Shown: in pieces, positions 24,310 to 33,049 of the stretch
Numbering within the stretch: position 1 is the first letter of the stretch
How the letters are laid out: each line of letters starts with the position of its first letter
From: Microcoleus vaginatus PCC 9802
Lineage (GTDB): Bacteria; Cyanobacteriota; Cyanobacteriia; Cyanobacteriales; Microcoleaceae
Direction: 5' to 3'
Assembly (NCBI GenBank): GCA_022701275.1
Contig: CP031740.1
Span: forward strand, 6,027,001 to 6,091,000
DNA length: 64,000 nucleotides
The notes under the pieces: model-generated
Database searches by the model: none
Told to the model about the DNA's origin: nothing
Seen by the model: the letters and a program-made list of their open reading frames with translations, nothing else
Translations under genes and position numbers: made by a program

Positions 24310-25584
24310 TTACTGCCAGCGTTCCAAATCAACCCACAACATCGGATTCACATCAAACCAACGCCCATATTTCTTGTCGTTGTACCCTAACACCAACTTG
24401 TAGTGCAGTAACTCATTACAAATGACAATTCTGCCGTGCTTTGGCGAGTCAAACTCATTGCTGGTCAACTTGCCCGTGCGATGCACCGCCTTCAGTTCGG
24501 GAAAATGGTAATCCTCGATCGTGTACGTTTGATGTTCTAATCGAACCGCTTCCTCGGCAATGGCGCGATCGATCTTGCTCGCTTGCTTGTTCACTGCCAC
24601 TTCGCAAGCCGTCCGCGCCAACCGCACCAACTCCCGCATCACGCCCCCACTCTTCTCGCCCAGCAGATCCAGCGCCTCCGGTTCGACTAAATTCGCGTAG
24701 GCATTGCCCAATTTTGCCAACCGTTTCTGAACCACATCCTTCAAAATATGCCGTCCCACATTATCGGGATTTGTAGTCGGACGAGCCATGTCATCGCATT
24801 TAAAAACACCAATATTGGATAAATCTAGACATTTGTTAAAGCTCTCCATCGGCTGCTTAAAAGATGGAGAATAGCGCAAGGCGATCGGAATTGCATAAAC
24901 AATATGGCACTGAATATCCGTCAACAACGAACTGGAAAACATCTCCAGGGCGATCGAATATTCCTTTCGATCCAAACCATCCACAATGACTAATAACTTC
25001 CGTGTCTGTCCTTGAGCCGCAGCAATAATCTCATTCACCTTGTTGATAATTTCACCCAGAACTGGTTTCACTTCCAGCGTCCGCGTCGTTTCTCGCTGAA
25101 ACCCCACTTTGAGCTGTGCCCCCAAATCTTGAAACAGCTTCGGTAACTGAAGTTCGCCCCCACCCGTAACTTTATCTTGGTAAGTTATTTTTTTGAGACT
25201 TTCCAAAAGTTCCTTTTCCAACTTTTTGGGCAACTTCCAACCCACATCTGCCAGTCGCTGCACGACTTGCATCCCAATCAGCACAGCCACTTCCGCATGA
25301 CCGATGTTAAACTTGTCCAGCGCCGTATCCGTATCCACCCAAACAACTGTGTAATCGGCCATACAGCCTCGTTCTAGTCGTCTCAGTTCGGTGGTTTTAC
25401 CGCCCCCGCGATGTCCGGCGACCAGATACTTAGCTGGGTCGTCGTCCATTTCCAGCAAATTTACCAAAGTATCCACCGGACTATCTTCCCGGCGCACGTA
25501 GAACTCTTCTAATTCCTTATTCATTAACGGCTCATCATGTCGGAATAGTTGATAAGCTGGTTTCCAAAATTTGATGTTACTCAT
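24310..25584 (-). CDS. P-loop NTPase partner of the NACHT-TPR protein
   Basis: A 424-residue ATPase starting MSNIKFWKPAYQLF. Walker A is GHRGGGKTTEL (57-67) and Walker B is LLVIVDGLDR (~200-210), an ORC/STAND-like AAA arrangement. SGGVMRELVRLARTA near residue 320 resembles the winged-helix/arginine-sensor part of Cdc6/STAND ATPases. The C-terminus ends in NPMLWVDLERWQ. Its stop is only 15 nt before the NACHT-TPR start, and the ribosome-binding site of the latter lies in that gap, so the two are co-expressed. The ATG at 25584 is used rather than an in-frame TTG at 25611. The exact family is not recognised beyond P-loop NTPase; a role as regulator or loader of the NACHT protein is inferred. Confidence 0.82.
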   Translation of the reverse strand: MSNIKFWKPAYQLFRHDEPLMNKELEEFYVRREDSPVDTLVNLLEMDDDPAKYLVAGHRGGGKTTELRRLERGCMADYTVVWVDTDTALDKFNIGHAEVAVLIGMQVVQRLADVGWKLPKKLEKELLESLKKITYQDKVTGGGELQLPKLFQDLGAQLKVGFQRETTRTLEVKPVLGEIINKVNEIIAAAQGQTRKLLVIVDGLDRKEYSIALEMFSSSLLTDIQCHIVYAIPIALRYSPSFKQPMESFNKCLDLSNIGVFKCDDMARPTTNPDNVGRHILKDVVQKRLAKLGNAYANLVEPEALDLLGEKSGGVMRELVRLARTACEVAVNKQASKIDRAIAEEAVRLEHQTYTIEDYHFPELKAVHRTGKLTSNEFDSPKHGRIVICNELLHYKLVLGYNDKKYGRWFDVNPMLWVDLERWQ

Positions 25585-25635
25585 TCGCCGCTCATTTAAT
25601 TTCTTTTTCAATTGCAGGTATTATACCAGTTAATT

Positions 25636-25677
25636 AGGGCATAGGGCATAGGGCATAGGGCATAGGGCATAGGGCAT
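25636..25677. repeat. Heptamer tandem repeat (AGGGCAT x 6)
   Basis: Six perfect copies of AGGGCAT, ~50 bp upstream of the ATPase start codon, in what should be the promoter or leader of the ATPase/NACHT-TPR operon. Copy-number change here could alter expression. Confidence 0.9.
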
Positions 25678-25750
25678 ACCTCACCACGCTTGAGAACCGT
25701 TATAATTAATTTGACAAATTTAACAATCTTGAACCTTGTATGGTGCCTAA

Positions 25751-26170
25751 TTTATTTTTCAGCATTTAGATTTGAGCGATCGCACTGGCATATCCCAACT
25801 TTTACTAGACCAAAAATGCGATCGCCTTGTACACCTCGCCAAGCCGGCGTCCGCTACTCCCTGCAAAATACCCACGCTTGCGCAGACAGCAACCTCACGG
25901 GATTTATTAACCTTTTAGAAGGCTGTCGCTCAGCAAAATCGAGCATTCAGTTTTTGCTTATTCGAGTTCCGTTTACGGTACTAACACCAAAGTTCCGTTT
26001 GCTGTTAGCGATAACGTCGATCGTCCTATTTCCCTTTACGCAGCCACCAAAAAAGCTAAGGAACTGATGGCTCATTTCTACAGCCATTTGTACAACTTGT
26101 CAATCACCGGATTGCGCTTTTTTACAGTCTACCGCTATTGGGGGCGGCCGGATATGGCTGATTTCAAATT
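25751..26170 (+). pseudogene. Decayed NAD-dependent (UDP-glucuronate) epimerase fragment
   Basis: Pieces in different frames read as an extended SDR epimerase: [22 protein letters not shown] in one frame, then [28 protein letters not shown] in a second, then [10 protein letters not shown]..., [33 protein letters not shown] in a third. At least two frameshifts (around 25845 and 25955) and loss of both ends make it a pseudogene. In real enzymes YxxxK (here Y-AATK) and the VYG motif are active-site parts. The 110 bp after it contain nothing recognisable. Confidence 0.75.
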
Positions 26171-26287
26171 TGTAAATTTGTCGGTATCCTTTCCTACTAA
26201 TTTGTGTTTATTTTTAGGCAAAACTATCCGACTGGCACTAAATGTAAGCTAGCTTATAAGAAGACGAGATAAATTGAATTGCCAAAA

Positions 26288-26593
26288 CTATTTCTGATTA
26301 AAAAAACCGCAGACGATTTCACCAGGGTTGTTTTGTCCAAATTTCAAAACAGTTCCATCTTTCTTAACTGTAGTGCGATCGCGGCAATTGTAGACTTCCA
26401 GAGGCTGTTTAACTCCATCAACACTCAGAATTACCCTGTATTCCCAATAGTTTTTCGCACTGCGTTTAATATCGACAATGCAAATCTCGCGCTCTTGATA
26501 ATTGCGGCATACAGATGCCTTAGCAGGAAGCGCCCAGAAAAAAGATATTAATAGCAACAAGCAGCAAACACATTTCATCATCCGCGATCGCAT
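26288..26593 (-). CDS. Small secreted protein, unknown function
   Basis: A 101-residue protein with a signal peptide (MMKCVCCLLLLISFFWALPAKAS, cleavage after AKA). The mature part has Cys pairs (VCRNYQEREIC, YNCRDR, EIVCGFF) suggestive of disulfides and a KNYWEYRVILSVDG beta segment. It lies directly downstream of xisI on the same strand (6-nt gap). Alternative starts at 26581 and 26578 are possible. No family is recognised. Confidence 0.65.
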   Translation of the reverse strand: MRSRMMKCVCCLLLLISFFWALPAKASVCRNYQEREICIVDIKRSAKNYWEYRVILSVDGVKQPLEVYNCRDRTTVKKDGTVLKFGQNNPGEIVCGFFNQK

Positions 26594-26599
26594 TTTCCT

Positions 26600-26935
26600 T
26601 TACGCTACTCCGAACCCAGTCTGCGGACGCTTGTAAGGTGGATGCAACCCCAACACAATATCATCCTCCGATACTCCCATCTCGACAAATTCCCGTGCAA
26701 TATCCACTTCTGTCATATTGCGCTGAATCCAAATTTTGCCATCCTTAATATCTAAATGAATGAAACAGTTGTATATCCGCTTTAGCCCCTCCCAGCCAAC
26801 ATCTAGTAACTGATAGTGGTCGTGTTCCCAATCAAAAACAAGCTGGCATTCAACGTCTGAATTAGGCTTTTCTATCGTTGCTTGTTGAGTTAGCAATTTG
26901 CGGATACACTGGCGGTAATGCTCTACTCTTTCCAT
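26600..26935 (-). CDS. xisI: XisI, fdxN-element excision controlling factor-like protein
   Basis: A 111-residue protein matching the XisI family: HYRQCIRKLLTQ, VFDWEHDHYQLLDVGWEG, IYNCFIHLDIKDGKIWIQ, then DIVLGLHPPYKRP. It overlaps xisH by 13 nt, so the two are translationally coupled. In Anabaena these factors control excision of the fdxN element. Here no excision element or recombinase is nearby, and the pair may act as an autonomous (toxin-antitoxin-like or mobile) unit, which is inference. Confidence 0.9.
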   Translation of the reverse strand: MERVEHYRQCIRKLLTQQATIEKPNSDVECQLVFDWEHDHYQLLDVGWEGLKRIYNCFIHLDIKDGKIWIQRNMTEVDIAREFVEMGVSEDDIVLGLHPPYKRPQTGFGVA

Positions 26936-27339
26936 TCCACAATTACCTCCTTTTGCGGATCGTAAACGACGAGTTTAAGTTGATAAACATTGACCGCTTC
27001 TTGTATAAATGGCTCTTGAAAAAACGAGTCAAAAGTATCAAAGGGTACTGCTAGATACAGTGTTCTGTCCGGTTCTTTGATTTGTAAGGCAAGCCGATAA
27101 TTTAAAAATTGACCCAAGGCGAGATGAAAGTCAGTAATTGCAGAATTGTTGAGAAAGCTTTTAATTTCAACAGCAATTTTTTGCCCTAATTTTTCCGCCG
27201 CCAAAATCTTCTCTGCGGCTAAATCAATCTCAAACTTAACACCCTGAATTTTGACGACCAGCGGATCTGCGGTGATTTCCCACTCCTCCTTCTGAAGCGC
27301 TTTTTTTACAGCATCGTGAAATAAATCTCTAGCAGCCAT
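26923..27339 (-). CDS. xisH: XisH, endonuclease-fold partner of XisI
   Basis: A 138-residue protein with the XisH start MAARDLFHDAVKKALQKEEW, then FEIDLAAEKILAAEK and KIAVEIKSFLNNSAITDFHLALGQ. The D...ExK pattern is that of a PD-(D/E)XK nuclease fold. It is the first gene of the xisH-xisI pair. Confidence 0.92.
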   Translation of the reverse strand: MAARDLFHDAVKKALQKEEWEITADPLVVKIQGVKFEIDLAAEKILAAEKLGQKIAVEIKSFLNNSAITDFHLALGQFLNYRLALQIKEPDRTLYLAVPFDTFDSFFQEPFIQEAVNVYQLKLVVYDPQKEVIVEWKE

Positions 27340-27408
27340 TTCTCCCTCATACAGCTTCTATATCTATCTTATAGCAGCCAAAGCGCAAGCTGCTGCGATC
27401 GATCGCCC

Positions 27409-27921
27409 TCAAGTGGCGACATCGTAAGATAGCTGAACCATACCAGAACTATATGTCTGACATCCAGTTAACTGCAAAGCTGTAGTATTTATGGGATTAA
27501 CAAATAAAGGGATTCCCTCGCCTAAAATAATCGGGTGCACCGAGAGAATCACTTCGTTGACAAAGTTTTGATTTAGGAAATCGCGAATTAGCAGAGAACC
27601 TCCCACCAACCAAATATTCTTGCCGTCAAGCAAGCGCACATCATTGACAAACCTCTCTAAATTTGTTACCACTTCGACATCAGAAGTCCCTGGAAAATCT
27701 CGATTTTTCGTAAAAACATAACTCTTTTTTTCCTGGTACGGATACTCGCCAAAAGTTAGAACTTGTTCGTAAGTCTTTCGACCCATGAGAACCGTATCGA
27801 TGCTATCTAAGAATTTAGTATAACCGTAATTTTGGTCTGTAAACAGCCAGTCAATATCGCCATTCGATCGGGCAATATAACCGTCCAAACTAGATGCAAT
27901 GAATAGTACAATTTTCCGCAT
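27409..27921 (-). CDS. RibD C-terminal/dihydrofolate-reductase-like protein
   Basis: A 170-residue protein: KIVLFIASSLDGYIARSNGDIDWL, VLMGRKTYEQV, and IWLVGGSLLIRDFLNQ, which are the substrate and NADPH-binding signatures of the RibD_C/DHFR-like family. The length is normal. It is probably a cytoplasmic NADPH-dependent reductase of unknown substrate. It is monocistronic; about 70 bp separate it from xisH. Confidence 0.88.
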   Translation of the reverse strand: MRKIVLFIASSLDGYIARSNGDIDWLFTDQNYGYTKFLDSIDTVLMGRKTYEQVLTFGEYPYQEKKSYVFTKNRDFPGTSDVEVVTNLERFVNDVRLLDGKNIWLVGGSLLIRDFLNQNFVNEVILSVHPIILGEGIPLFVNPINTTALQLTGCQTYSSGMVQLSYDVAT

Positions 27922-28040
27922 GGCAACACCTATATAAATGCTCTACAGATACTTTATAATACTATAGGGGCTTTCCGTGGTCTAGAGGCACATTTTGATA
28001 ATTAGTAATTTATGTTTGTAATTTATCGGCTGTATCCCAC

Positions 28041-28930
28041 CTATTTTGCCATCGCCCTTGTCACTTCCAAAAACTCCCGCAAAATCGGCGAATTATCGTC
28101 TGCCCTCCATACCGCTGCCATCGGAACAGTTGGTGTAGATTCCGCAATACTTTTATAAATAACGCCCTTCCGTTGAATATTTTGAGCATTAGCCGGCAGC
28201 AAAGCAATTCCCACGCCGCCCGCGACTAAGCCGAGTATGGTCAGCATCATTGTTCCTTCTTGAATAACATTAGGAGAGAAACCAAATTGTTGGCACAAAT
28301 GTTCTATTTCTTCTGACCAACCGGGTGCAAATTGACGAGAGGGAAGAATAAACGCTTCCTGTGCAAGTTCTTTTAAAGAAACTTGAGTTTCATTAATAAC
28401 CGATGATTTTCTGGTAGTGCCGCAATCAAAGGTTCTTGCCAAATCGTCACTGAACATAAATCTGATTCTTGAACCATTGATGACATTAAATGGAAAAACC
28501 CAACATCCAAATGCCGATCGCGTAGTGCTTGCAATTGCAGCGATGTTGCTAACTCCCGCCAAGTCAGTTCCACTTTGGGAAATCGATCGCGATAAACTCG
28601 CAAAATATCAGGCAACAAACAGTTTGCCATAGAACTGTTAAAACCCACAATCAAACGCCCGATTTCTCCCCGACTGGCGCGTTTGGCGGTTTTGACAGCA
28701 TTGTCCACCTGCGCGAGGATCAAACGAGTTTCTTCTAAAAAAGCCTGTCCTGCCCAAGTTAACTGAATGGCTTGCTTGGTACGATCGAACAACTGCACCT
28801 CAATCTCGTCTTCCAGCGCCCGAATTTGCTGGCTCAGAGGAGGTTGGGCCATGTGCAAACGCTTCGCAGCGCGACTGAAGTTCAACTCTTCTGCTACTGC
28901 AATGAAATACCGCAAATGTCGAAGTTCCAT
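28041..28930 (-). pseudogene. LysR-type transcriptional regulator, frameshifted
   Basis: Two overlapping frames make one LTTR. The first (28373-28930) encodes the winged HTH (MELRHLRYFIAVAEELNFSRAAKRLHMAQPPLSQQI) and half of the ligand domain, ending prematurely after PENHRLLMKLKFL. The second (from about 28400 down to 28041) continues with VSLKELAQEAFILPSRQF to the end, including GLVAGGVGIALLP. A single frameshift near 28395 restores ~297 residues, the normal length. It is divergent from the aspartoacylase gene, which it probably regulated. Either inactivated recently or a sequencing error. Confidence 0.82.
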
Positions 28931-29090
28931 TAATTAACTACTACTATATCTTTTAAATATAGCTTACTACTTAATTCGATATTGGACATATACTAAGACC
29001 TTAGCTAATCTGGATAGTAAGACATTATTAATCTCAAGTCAACAGACTTCGAGAGATATTGCTGCCGTTGGGATAGGAAGTTATTTGTTT

Positions 29091-29975
29091 ATGAATCAAA
29101 TTAAACGTGTTGCCATAGTGGGAGGAACCCACGGAAACGAACTCACAGGAATTTACCTCGTGAAGAAATTCGATCGCGCGCCGGAGTTAATTGGGCGATC
29201 GACTTTTGAAACAATCGCCCTGCTAGCCAATCCCAAAGCTTGCGAAATCGGGACACGCTACATCGATATTGACCTCAACCGCTGCTTTAGAAAGCAAGAT
29301 TTAGCAAATCCCCATCTCTCCAGCTATGAAGCGCAGCGGGCGAAAGAAATCTACCGCCTTTTTAGTTCAAAAAACACTCATCTGCCAAACTTAATTATCG
29401 ATTTGCACAGCACCACATCCAACATGGGGCTAACATTTATTCTCGCCAGCCATCATCCATTTAACCTGCAACTAGCAGCTTATTTAACATCTTTTTATCC
29501 CCACCTCAAGGTACTCGCTTCTACAACCAAAAATCATGATAGTCCTTTGCTGCGATCGCTTTCCGAGTTAGGCGGTACGCTGGAAGTTGGTGCAGTGCCG
29601 CAAGGCGTATTAGATGCCTCTTTATTTCAGCAAACTGAGCAAGTTGTGTGCCGAATTTTAGACTGCGTAGAAGCCTACAATCAAGGCACAATGCCTGCTG
29701 CAAAGAATCCCCTGACTATTTATCACACCATTGGGGCGATCGACTATCCCAGAAACGAGAACAGAGAAATTCAGGCAATGATTCATCCTCATCTGCAATC
29801 CAGAGATTATCAAGCCCTGAATCCCGGCGATCCGATGTTTTTAACCTTTGATGGTGAGTCGGTATTGTATGAAGGTAAATCAACCGTTTATCCAATTTTC
29901 ATTAACGAGGCAGCTTATTACGAAAAAGGAATTGCCATGTGTTTTACCCAAAAGCAAATTGTTGTTAGTCATTAG
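29091..29975 (+). CDS. Aspartoacylase (M14-like amidohydrolase)
   Basis: A 294-residue zinc amidohydrolase of the AstE/AspA family. GGTHGNELTG provides the His and Glu zinc ligands, IDIDLNRCF the substrate-binding Asn-Arg, and LIIDLHSTTSNMG the second His. It hydrolyses N-acyl amino acids such as N-acetylaspartate. The ATG at 29091 is preceded by AGGAAG at slightly long spacing. It is divergent from the frameshifted LysR gene. The stop overlaps by a few bases the 3' end of the convergent PAP2 gene, inside a heptamer repeat. Confidence 0.9.
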   Translation: MNQIKRVAIVGGTHGNELTGIYLVKKFDRAPELIGRSTFETIALLANPKACEIGTRYIDIDLNRCFRKQDLANPHLSSYEAQRAKEIYRLFSSKNTHLPNLIIDLHSTTSNMGLTFILASHHPFNLQLAAYLTSFYPHLKVLASTTKNHDSPLLRSLSELGGTLEVGAVPQGVLDASLFQQTEQVVCRILDCVEAYNQGTMPAAKNPLTIYHTIGAIDYPRNENREIQAMIHPHLQSRDYQALNPGDPMFLTFDGESVLYEGKSTVYPIFINEAAYYEKGIAMCFTQKQIVVSH

Positions 29976-29985
29976 TCATTAGTCA
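29965..29985. repeat. Heptamer tandem repeat (TTAGTCA x 3)
   Basis: Three copies of TTAGTCA form the junction of two convergent genes. The stop codons of the aspartoacylase (29973-29975) and of the PAP2 phosphatase (29972-29974) both lie in it. Confidence 0.8.
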
Positions 29986-30685
29986 TTTCTAGAGACGGAT
30001 CTGGTGACAAAAACTCCTCTTTAGAAGCCGTAGTCAAAGAACGCAATTCCTTCCATATTTCCAAACTGAGAATACAGGTAATCAGCCACACCAAACCAGC
30101 CGTATAACCAGCAATAACATCGGTAGGCCAGTGAACTCCTAGATAAAGCCGACTCAAACCAATAGCAGCAATTAATACAACTGTCAAGCTGTAAATCCAC
30201 CAGCGCTGTTTCGGAAAGCGCGTACCCAAGAAATATCCTAGCAAACCGTAAATAACCATGGAAATCATCGCGTGTCCGCTAGGAAAACTATAAAAGCGAA
30301 CGTCAACAACGCGCTCCCAAAGTTGAGGTCGAGCGCGGGCAAAAAGTTTTTTTAAGAGTAAATTTAAACCGATCGCCCCCCCACCGGTGATCGCAATAGT
30401 TGCGGCTTCCGATCGGTGATTGCGCGCTAGCAAAACAATACCCAAGCTCAGACAAATCACTAGCAGCAACTTCGGCTCGCCCACAAAGGTAAAGCCCAGC
30501 ATTATTTGATCGCGCAGCGGAGTGTGAAGGCTCCTGAGATATAGTAAAATAGATGTATCGAAAGCGTAACTTTGTTTTCCCAACACGTCTTCGGCAATGG
30601 TGGAAAATCCCCACATCCCCAAAGCAGCAACAGCAAGCCCGGCCAGCCGAATTATCGAAATGAGCGATCGAATTTTAGAACGCAT
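29972..30685 (-). CDS. PAP2-family membrane phosphatase
   Basis: A 237-residue integral membrane protein with several hydrophobic helices. The three phosphatase motifs are present: KKLFARARP (KxxxxxxRP), FPSGHAM (PSGH) and SRLYLGVHWPTDVIAG (SRxxxxxHxxxD). It probably dephosphorylates lipid phosphates such as undecaprenyl-PP or phosphatidate. The C-terminal residues are encoded by the heptamer repeat. Confidence 0.92.
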   Translation of the reverse strand: MRSKIRSLISIIRLAGLAVAALGMWGFSTIAEDVLGKQSYAFDTSILLYLRSLHTPLRDQIMLGFTFVGEPKLLLVICLSLGIVLLARNHRSEAATIAITGGGAIGLNLLLKKLFARARPQLWERVVDVRFYSFPSGHAMISMVIYGLLGYFLGTRFPKQRWWIYSLTVVLIAAIGLSRLYLGVHWPTDVIAGYTAGLVWLITCILSLEIWKELRSLTTASKEEFLSPDPSLEMTND

Positions 30686-30845
30686 TTTCTAAGTAATTAA
30701 AATTTTAAAATTTCCAACTGCAAATAATACCACAAGTATCGGAAACGAAAACGCCTTACCCATCGTCTAGATTCTTGAGCAACTATATTCTGAACCATTA
30801 ATTGATTTTTCACTACCCACCTCAGCTTTTACATCCAATCGGCGA

Positions 30846-31925
30846 ATGACTATACTATCCACAAAACACATTTCTGCAATTTTGTTGACATTGGGGTTGA
30901 CAACTGTGTCTAGCTGTGGTAAGACAACAGGAGTCACTGCCCCGATCGCCGAAGCAAACACGATCGCCCAGCGTCTCGTCTCGACCGCAGTCGCCCAAAA
31001 GCCGAACAACCCGCAATTCGGCCAGCCGATCGACTGTACCCTAGGCAAAGACTGTTTTGTATTGCTGTATTTCGATCGAGAACCCGGCCCCACCGCCGTA
31101 GATTTTGGCTGCGGGCGCCAAACCTACGACGGCCACGACGGCACAGATTTTGCCATTCCCGACGCCAAAGCAATGGCAAAAGGAGTTCCAGTTATTGCCT
31201 CCGCTGCAGGCAAAGTTTTGCGATCGCGAGATGGTGTGATCGATCGGCGTTTACAAAATGATACAGAAAAAGCCAACATCGCAGGCACAGAATGCGGCAA
31301 CGGCATGGTAATCGACCACGGCGGTGGTTGGGAAGCCCAATACTGCCACCTCCGCAAAGGCAGCGTTGCGGTCAAACCGGGTACGCAGGTACAAAAAGGC
31401 ACAGTTTTGGGCATGGTGGGGAACTCTGGGATGGCATCTTTCCCCCACGTACACGTAACTTTTCGCTATCAAGGCAAACCCGTAGATCCGTTTGTCGGCC
31501 CCGACGCGAAGGTAGGCTGCAACATCGCCCGCAATCCAATTTGGGACAAGCCTCTAGACTATATTTCCACAGGTTTAATTCGGGCTGGTTTTGCCAATAA
31601 GCCACCCGATATTAACGCTCTCTGGGAAGGACAATTTTCAGAGACTCAACTCCCTGCAAACAGTCCAGCTTTGTTGTTTTGGGTGCAAAGTTACGGAGTG
31701 CTCAAGGGCGATCGCGAACAATACAAATTATTTGCACCCAACGGCACAACCATCGCTGACCAGACGAATGAAATTAAAGCCCCCAGCCGCACTTGGTTGG
31801 GTTATGTCGGCAAAAGAAACAGTACAAATTCTCCTCTGACTCCCGGAGTTTGGCGGGCCGAATATCGGTTGACTCGGGGCGATCGAGTTTTGACAGAAGT
31901 CAAGCGAGAAGTTGAGTTGCGTTAG
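30846..31925 (+). CDS. M23-family (LytM) peptidase, probable lipoprotein
   Basis: A 359-residue protein. A signal sequence ends in LTTVSSC, a lipobox-like site (Cys24). The LytM domain carries DGHDGTDF (HxxxD, first zinc ligands), GNGMVIDHGGGWEAQYCHL and FPHVHVTF (HxH). It should cut peptidoglycan peptide bridges at the cell envelope. C-terminal ~110 residues form an extra beta-rich domain of unknown role. It is divergent from the PAP2 gene with a 160-bp gap. Confidence 0.9.
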   Translation: MTILSTKHISAILLTLGLTTVSSCGKTTGVTAPIAEANTIAQRLVSTAVAQKPNNPQFGQPIDCTLGKDCFVLLYFDREPGPTAVDFGCGRQTYDGHDGTDFAIPDAKAMAKGVPVIASAAGKVLRSRDGVIDRRLQNDTEKANIAGTECGNGMVIDHGGGWEAQYCHLRKGSVAVKPGTQVQKGTVLGMVGNSGMASFPHVHVTFRYQGKPVDPFVGPDAKVGCNIARNPIWDKPLDYISTGLIRAGFANKPPDINALWEGQFSETQLPANSPALLFWVQSYGVLKGDREQYKLFAPNGTTIADQTNEIKAPSRTWLGYVGKRNSTNSPLTPGVWRAEYRLTRGDRVLTEVKREVELR

Positions 31926-31984
31926 TCCGTTGACTGTTGACTGTTGGCAGCCTTTAATTCCTGTATCCGTGTCAAAATCACTCT

Positions 31985-32005
31985 CTTCCTTCTTCCTTCT
32001 TCCTT
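31985..32005. repeat. Heptamer tandem repeat (CTTCCTT x 3)
   Basis: Three perfect copies of CTTCCTT just beyond the 3' end of a Uma2 gene, between convergent genes. A further short TTGACTG duplication is near 31929. Confidence 0.75.
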
Positions 32006-32012
32006 CCGAAGA

Positions 32013-32576
32013 TTATTTCAGCAGCCAGCCAAATAATTCTCCGACACTCAACCGCAGTTCGCTAGCGAAGGACGGCACCGGTAGCAGCATTTCTGGTTCA
32101 TCAAATACTGCTGTCTGTTGCTGGGGAACATAAACAAAAACGCATTGTTCGTCGGGATCGATCAGCCAGCCCATGTGACTTTGATGATTTAAACAGTGGA
32201 GAATATTTTTAGTAAGTTTAGTTTGACTTTGTTCCGGCGACAAAATCTCTATTGTCCAATCAGGAGCTATGGGAAAGACATTAGCAATTTCGCCGTTATC
32301 ATCTGTGGGAATTCTGTTCCACACAAATACTGAAACATCAGGCACTGTTGACCTTCCGCCAAAGGTACACCGGAGTTCGGGAAAAGCTCGTGCAACTTTT
32401 TTTGGTTTTAATATAGCGTTAATGAAAATAATTAGTTCACATTGAGTCGCACTGTGTTTTCCTTGTGGCAGTGGTTTCTGAATAATTTGATTATCAATGT
32501 ATTCGCTTGCAGGTTTGGTTTCGGGTAGTTGGAGAAACTCTTCTAAATTTAAGGATTTTAATGTTGTTTGTACCAT
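32013..32576 (-). CDS. Uma2 family endonuclease-like protein, copy 2
   Basis: A 187-residue paralog of the protein at 13065-13628 with the same motifs: LNLEEFLQLPETKPASEYIDNQIIQKP, GGRSTVPDVSVF and WTIEILSP, ending LFGWLLK. The catalytic Asp and Glu of the PD-(D/E)XK fold are retained. AAAGGTGA lies upstream of the ATG. Convergent with the M23 gene. Confidence 0.87.
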   Translation of the reverse strand: MVQTTLKSLNLEEFLQLPETKPASEYIDNQIIQKPLPQGKHSATQCELIIFINAILKPKKVARAFPELRCTFGGRSTVPDVSVFVWNRIPTDDNGEIANVFPIAPDWTIEILSPEQSQTKLTKNILHCLNHQSHMGWLIDPDEQCVFVYVPQQQTAVFDEPEMLLPVPSFASELRLSVGELFGWLLK

Positions 32577-32622
32577 TTTAAGTTCACCTTTAATTAGATA
32601 GATCTTTTAGCTGCCGTCTAGT

Positions 32623-32856
32623 CTAAGGTAAATTGTTCCAAGCTTGAGCCACAATGTCGCTCAGCCATAGCCTCTGAGCAAAATCGAGCAGATTGTCGTC
32701 CGCGAGTACCTCAGCCTTTAATTCCTCCAAAGACTGAGATCGCGATCGAGCTATTTGGATCACACCCGCGATCGCCGACGCCACCAATTCTTCATTCAGT
32801 GGCTGCTGTCGCAAAGCAATCATTTCTTGAGGATTCGTAGGGATGGGATAATTCAT
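32623..32856 (-). CDS. Small conserved cyanobacterial hypothetical protein
   Basis: A 77-residue, mostly helical soluble protein: NPQEMIALRQQPLNEELVASAIAGVI, SQSLEELKAEVL, DFAQRLWLSDIVAQAW. The ATG at 32856 is preferred over an in-frame TTG at 32871. It lies 46 nt upstream of the Uma2 gene on the same strand, so the two may be co-transcribed. Function unknown. Confidence 0.6.
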   Translation of the reverse strand: MNYPIPTNPQEMIALRQQPLNEELVASAIAGVIQIARSRSQSLEELKAEVLADDNLLDFAQRLWLSDIVAQAWNNLP

Positions 32857-33049
32857 AGGAGTGCATACCAAAGGGAGTAGATATTCAGCCGTTGCGGGCC
32901 AACCGAGAGCAAGAGCGATCGAAAACCTAAAAATCTGAGAACATTGTAAACTTATTTAAAACTCAATAAGTATTCGGGAGTATAGCCTACTTTGCTCCCT
33001 TGTCAACTCCCCCATCTTTATTAATTTATTCAGAATTGAGAGCCTAATC

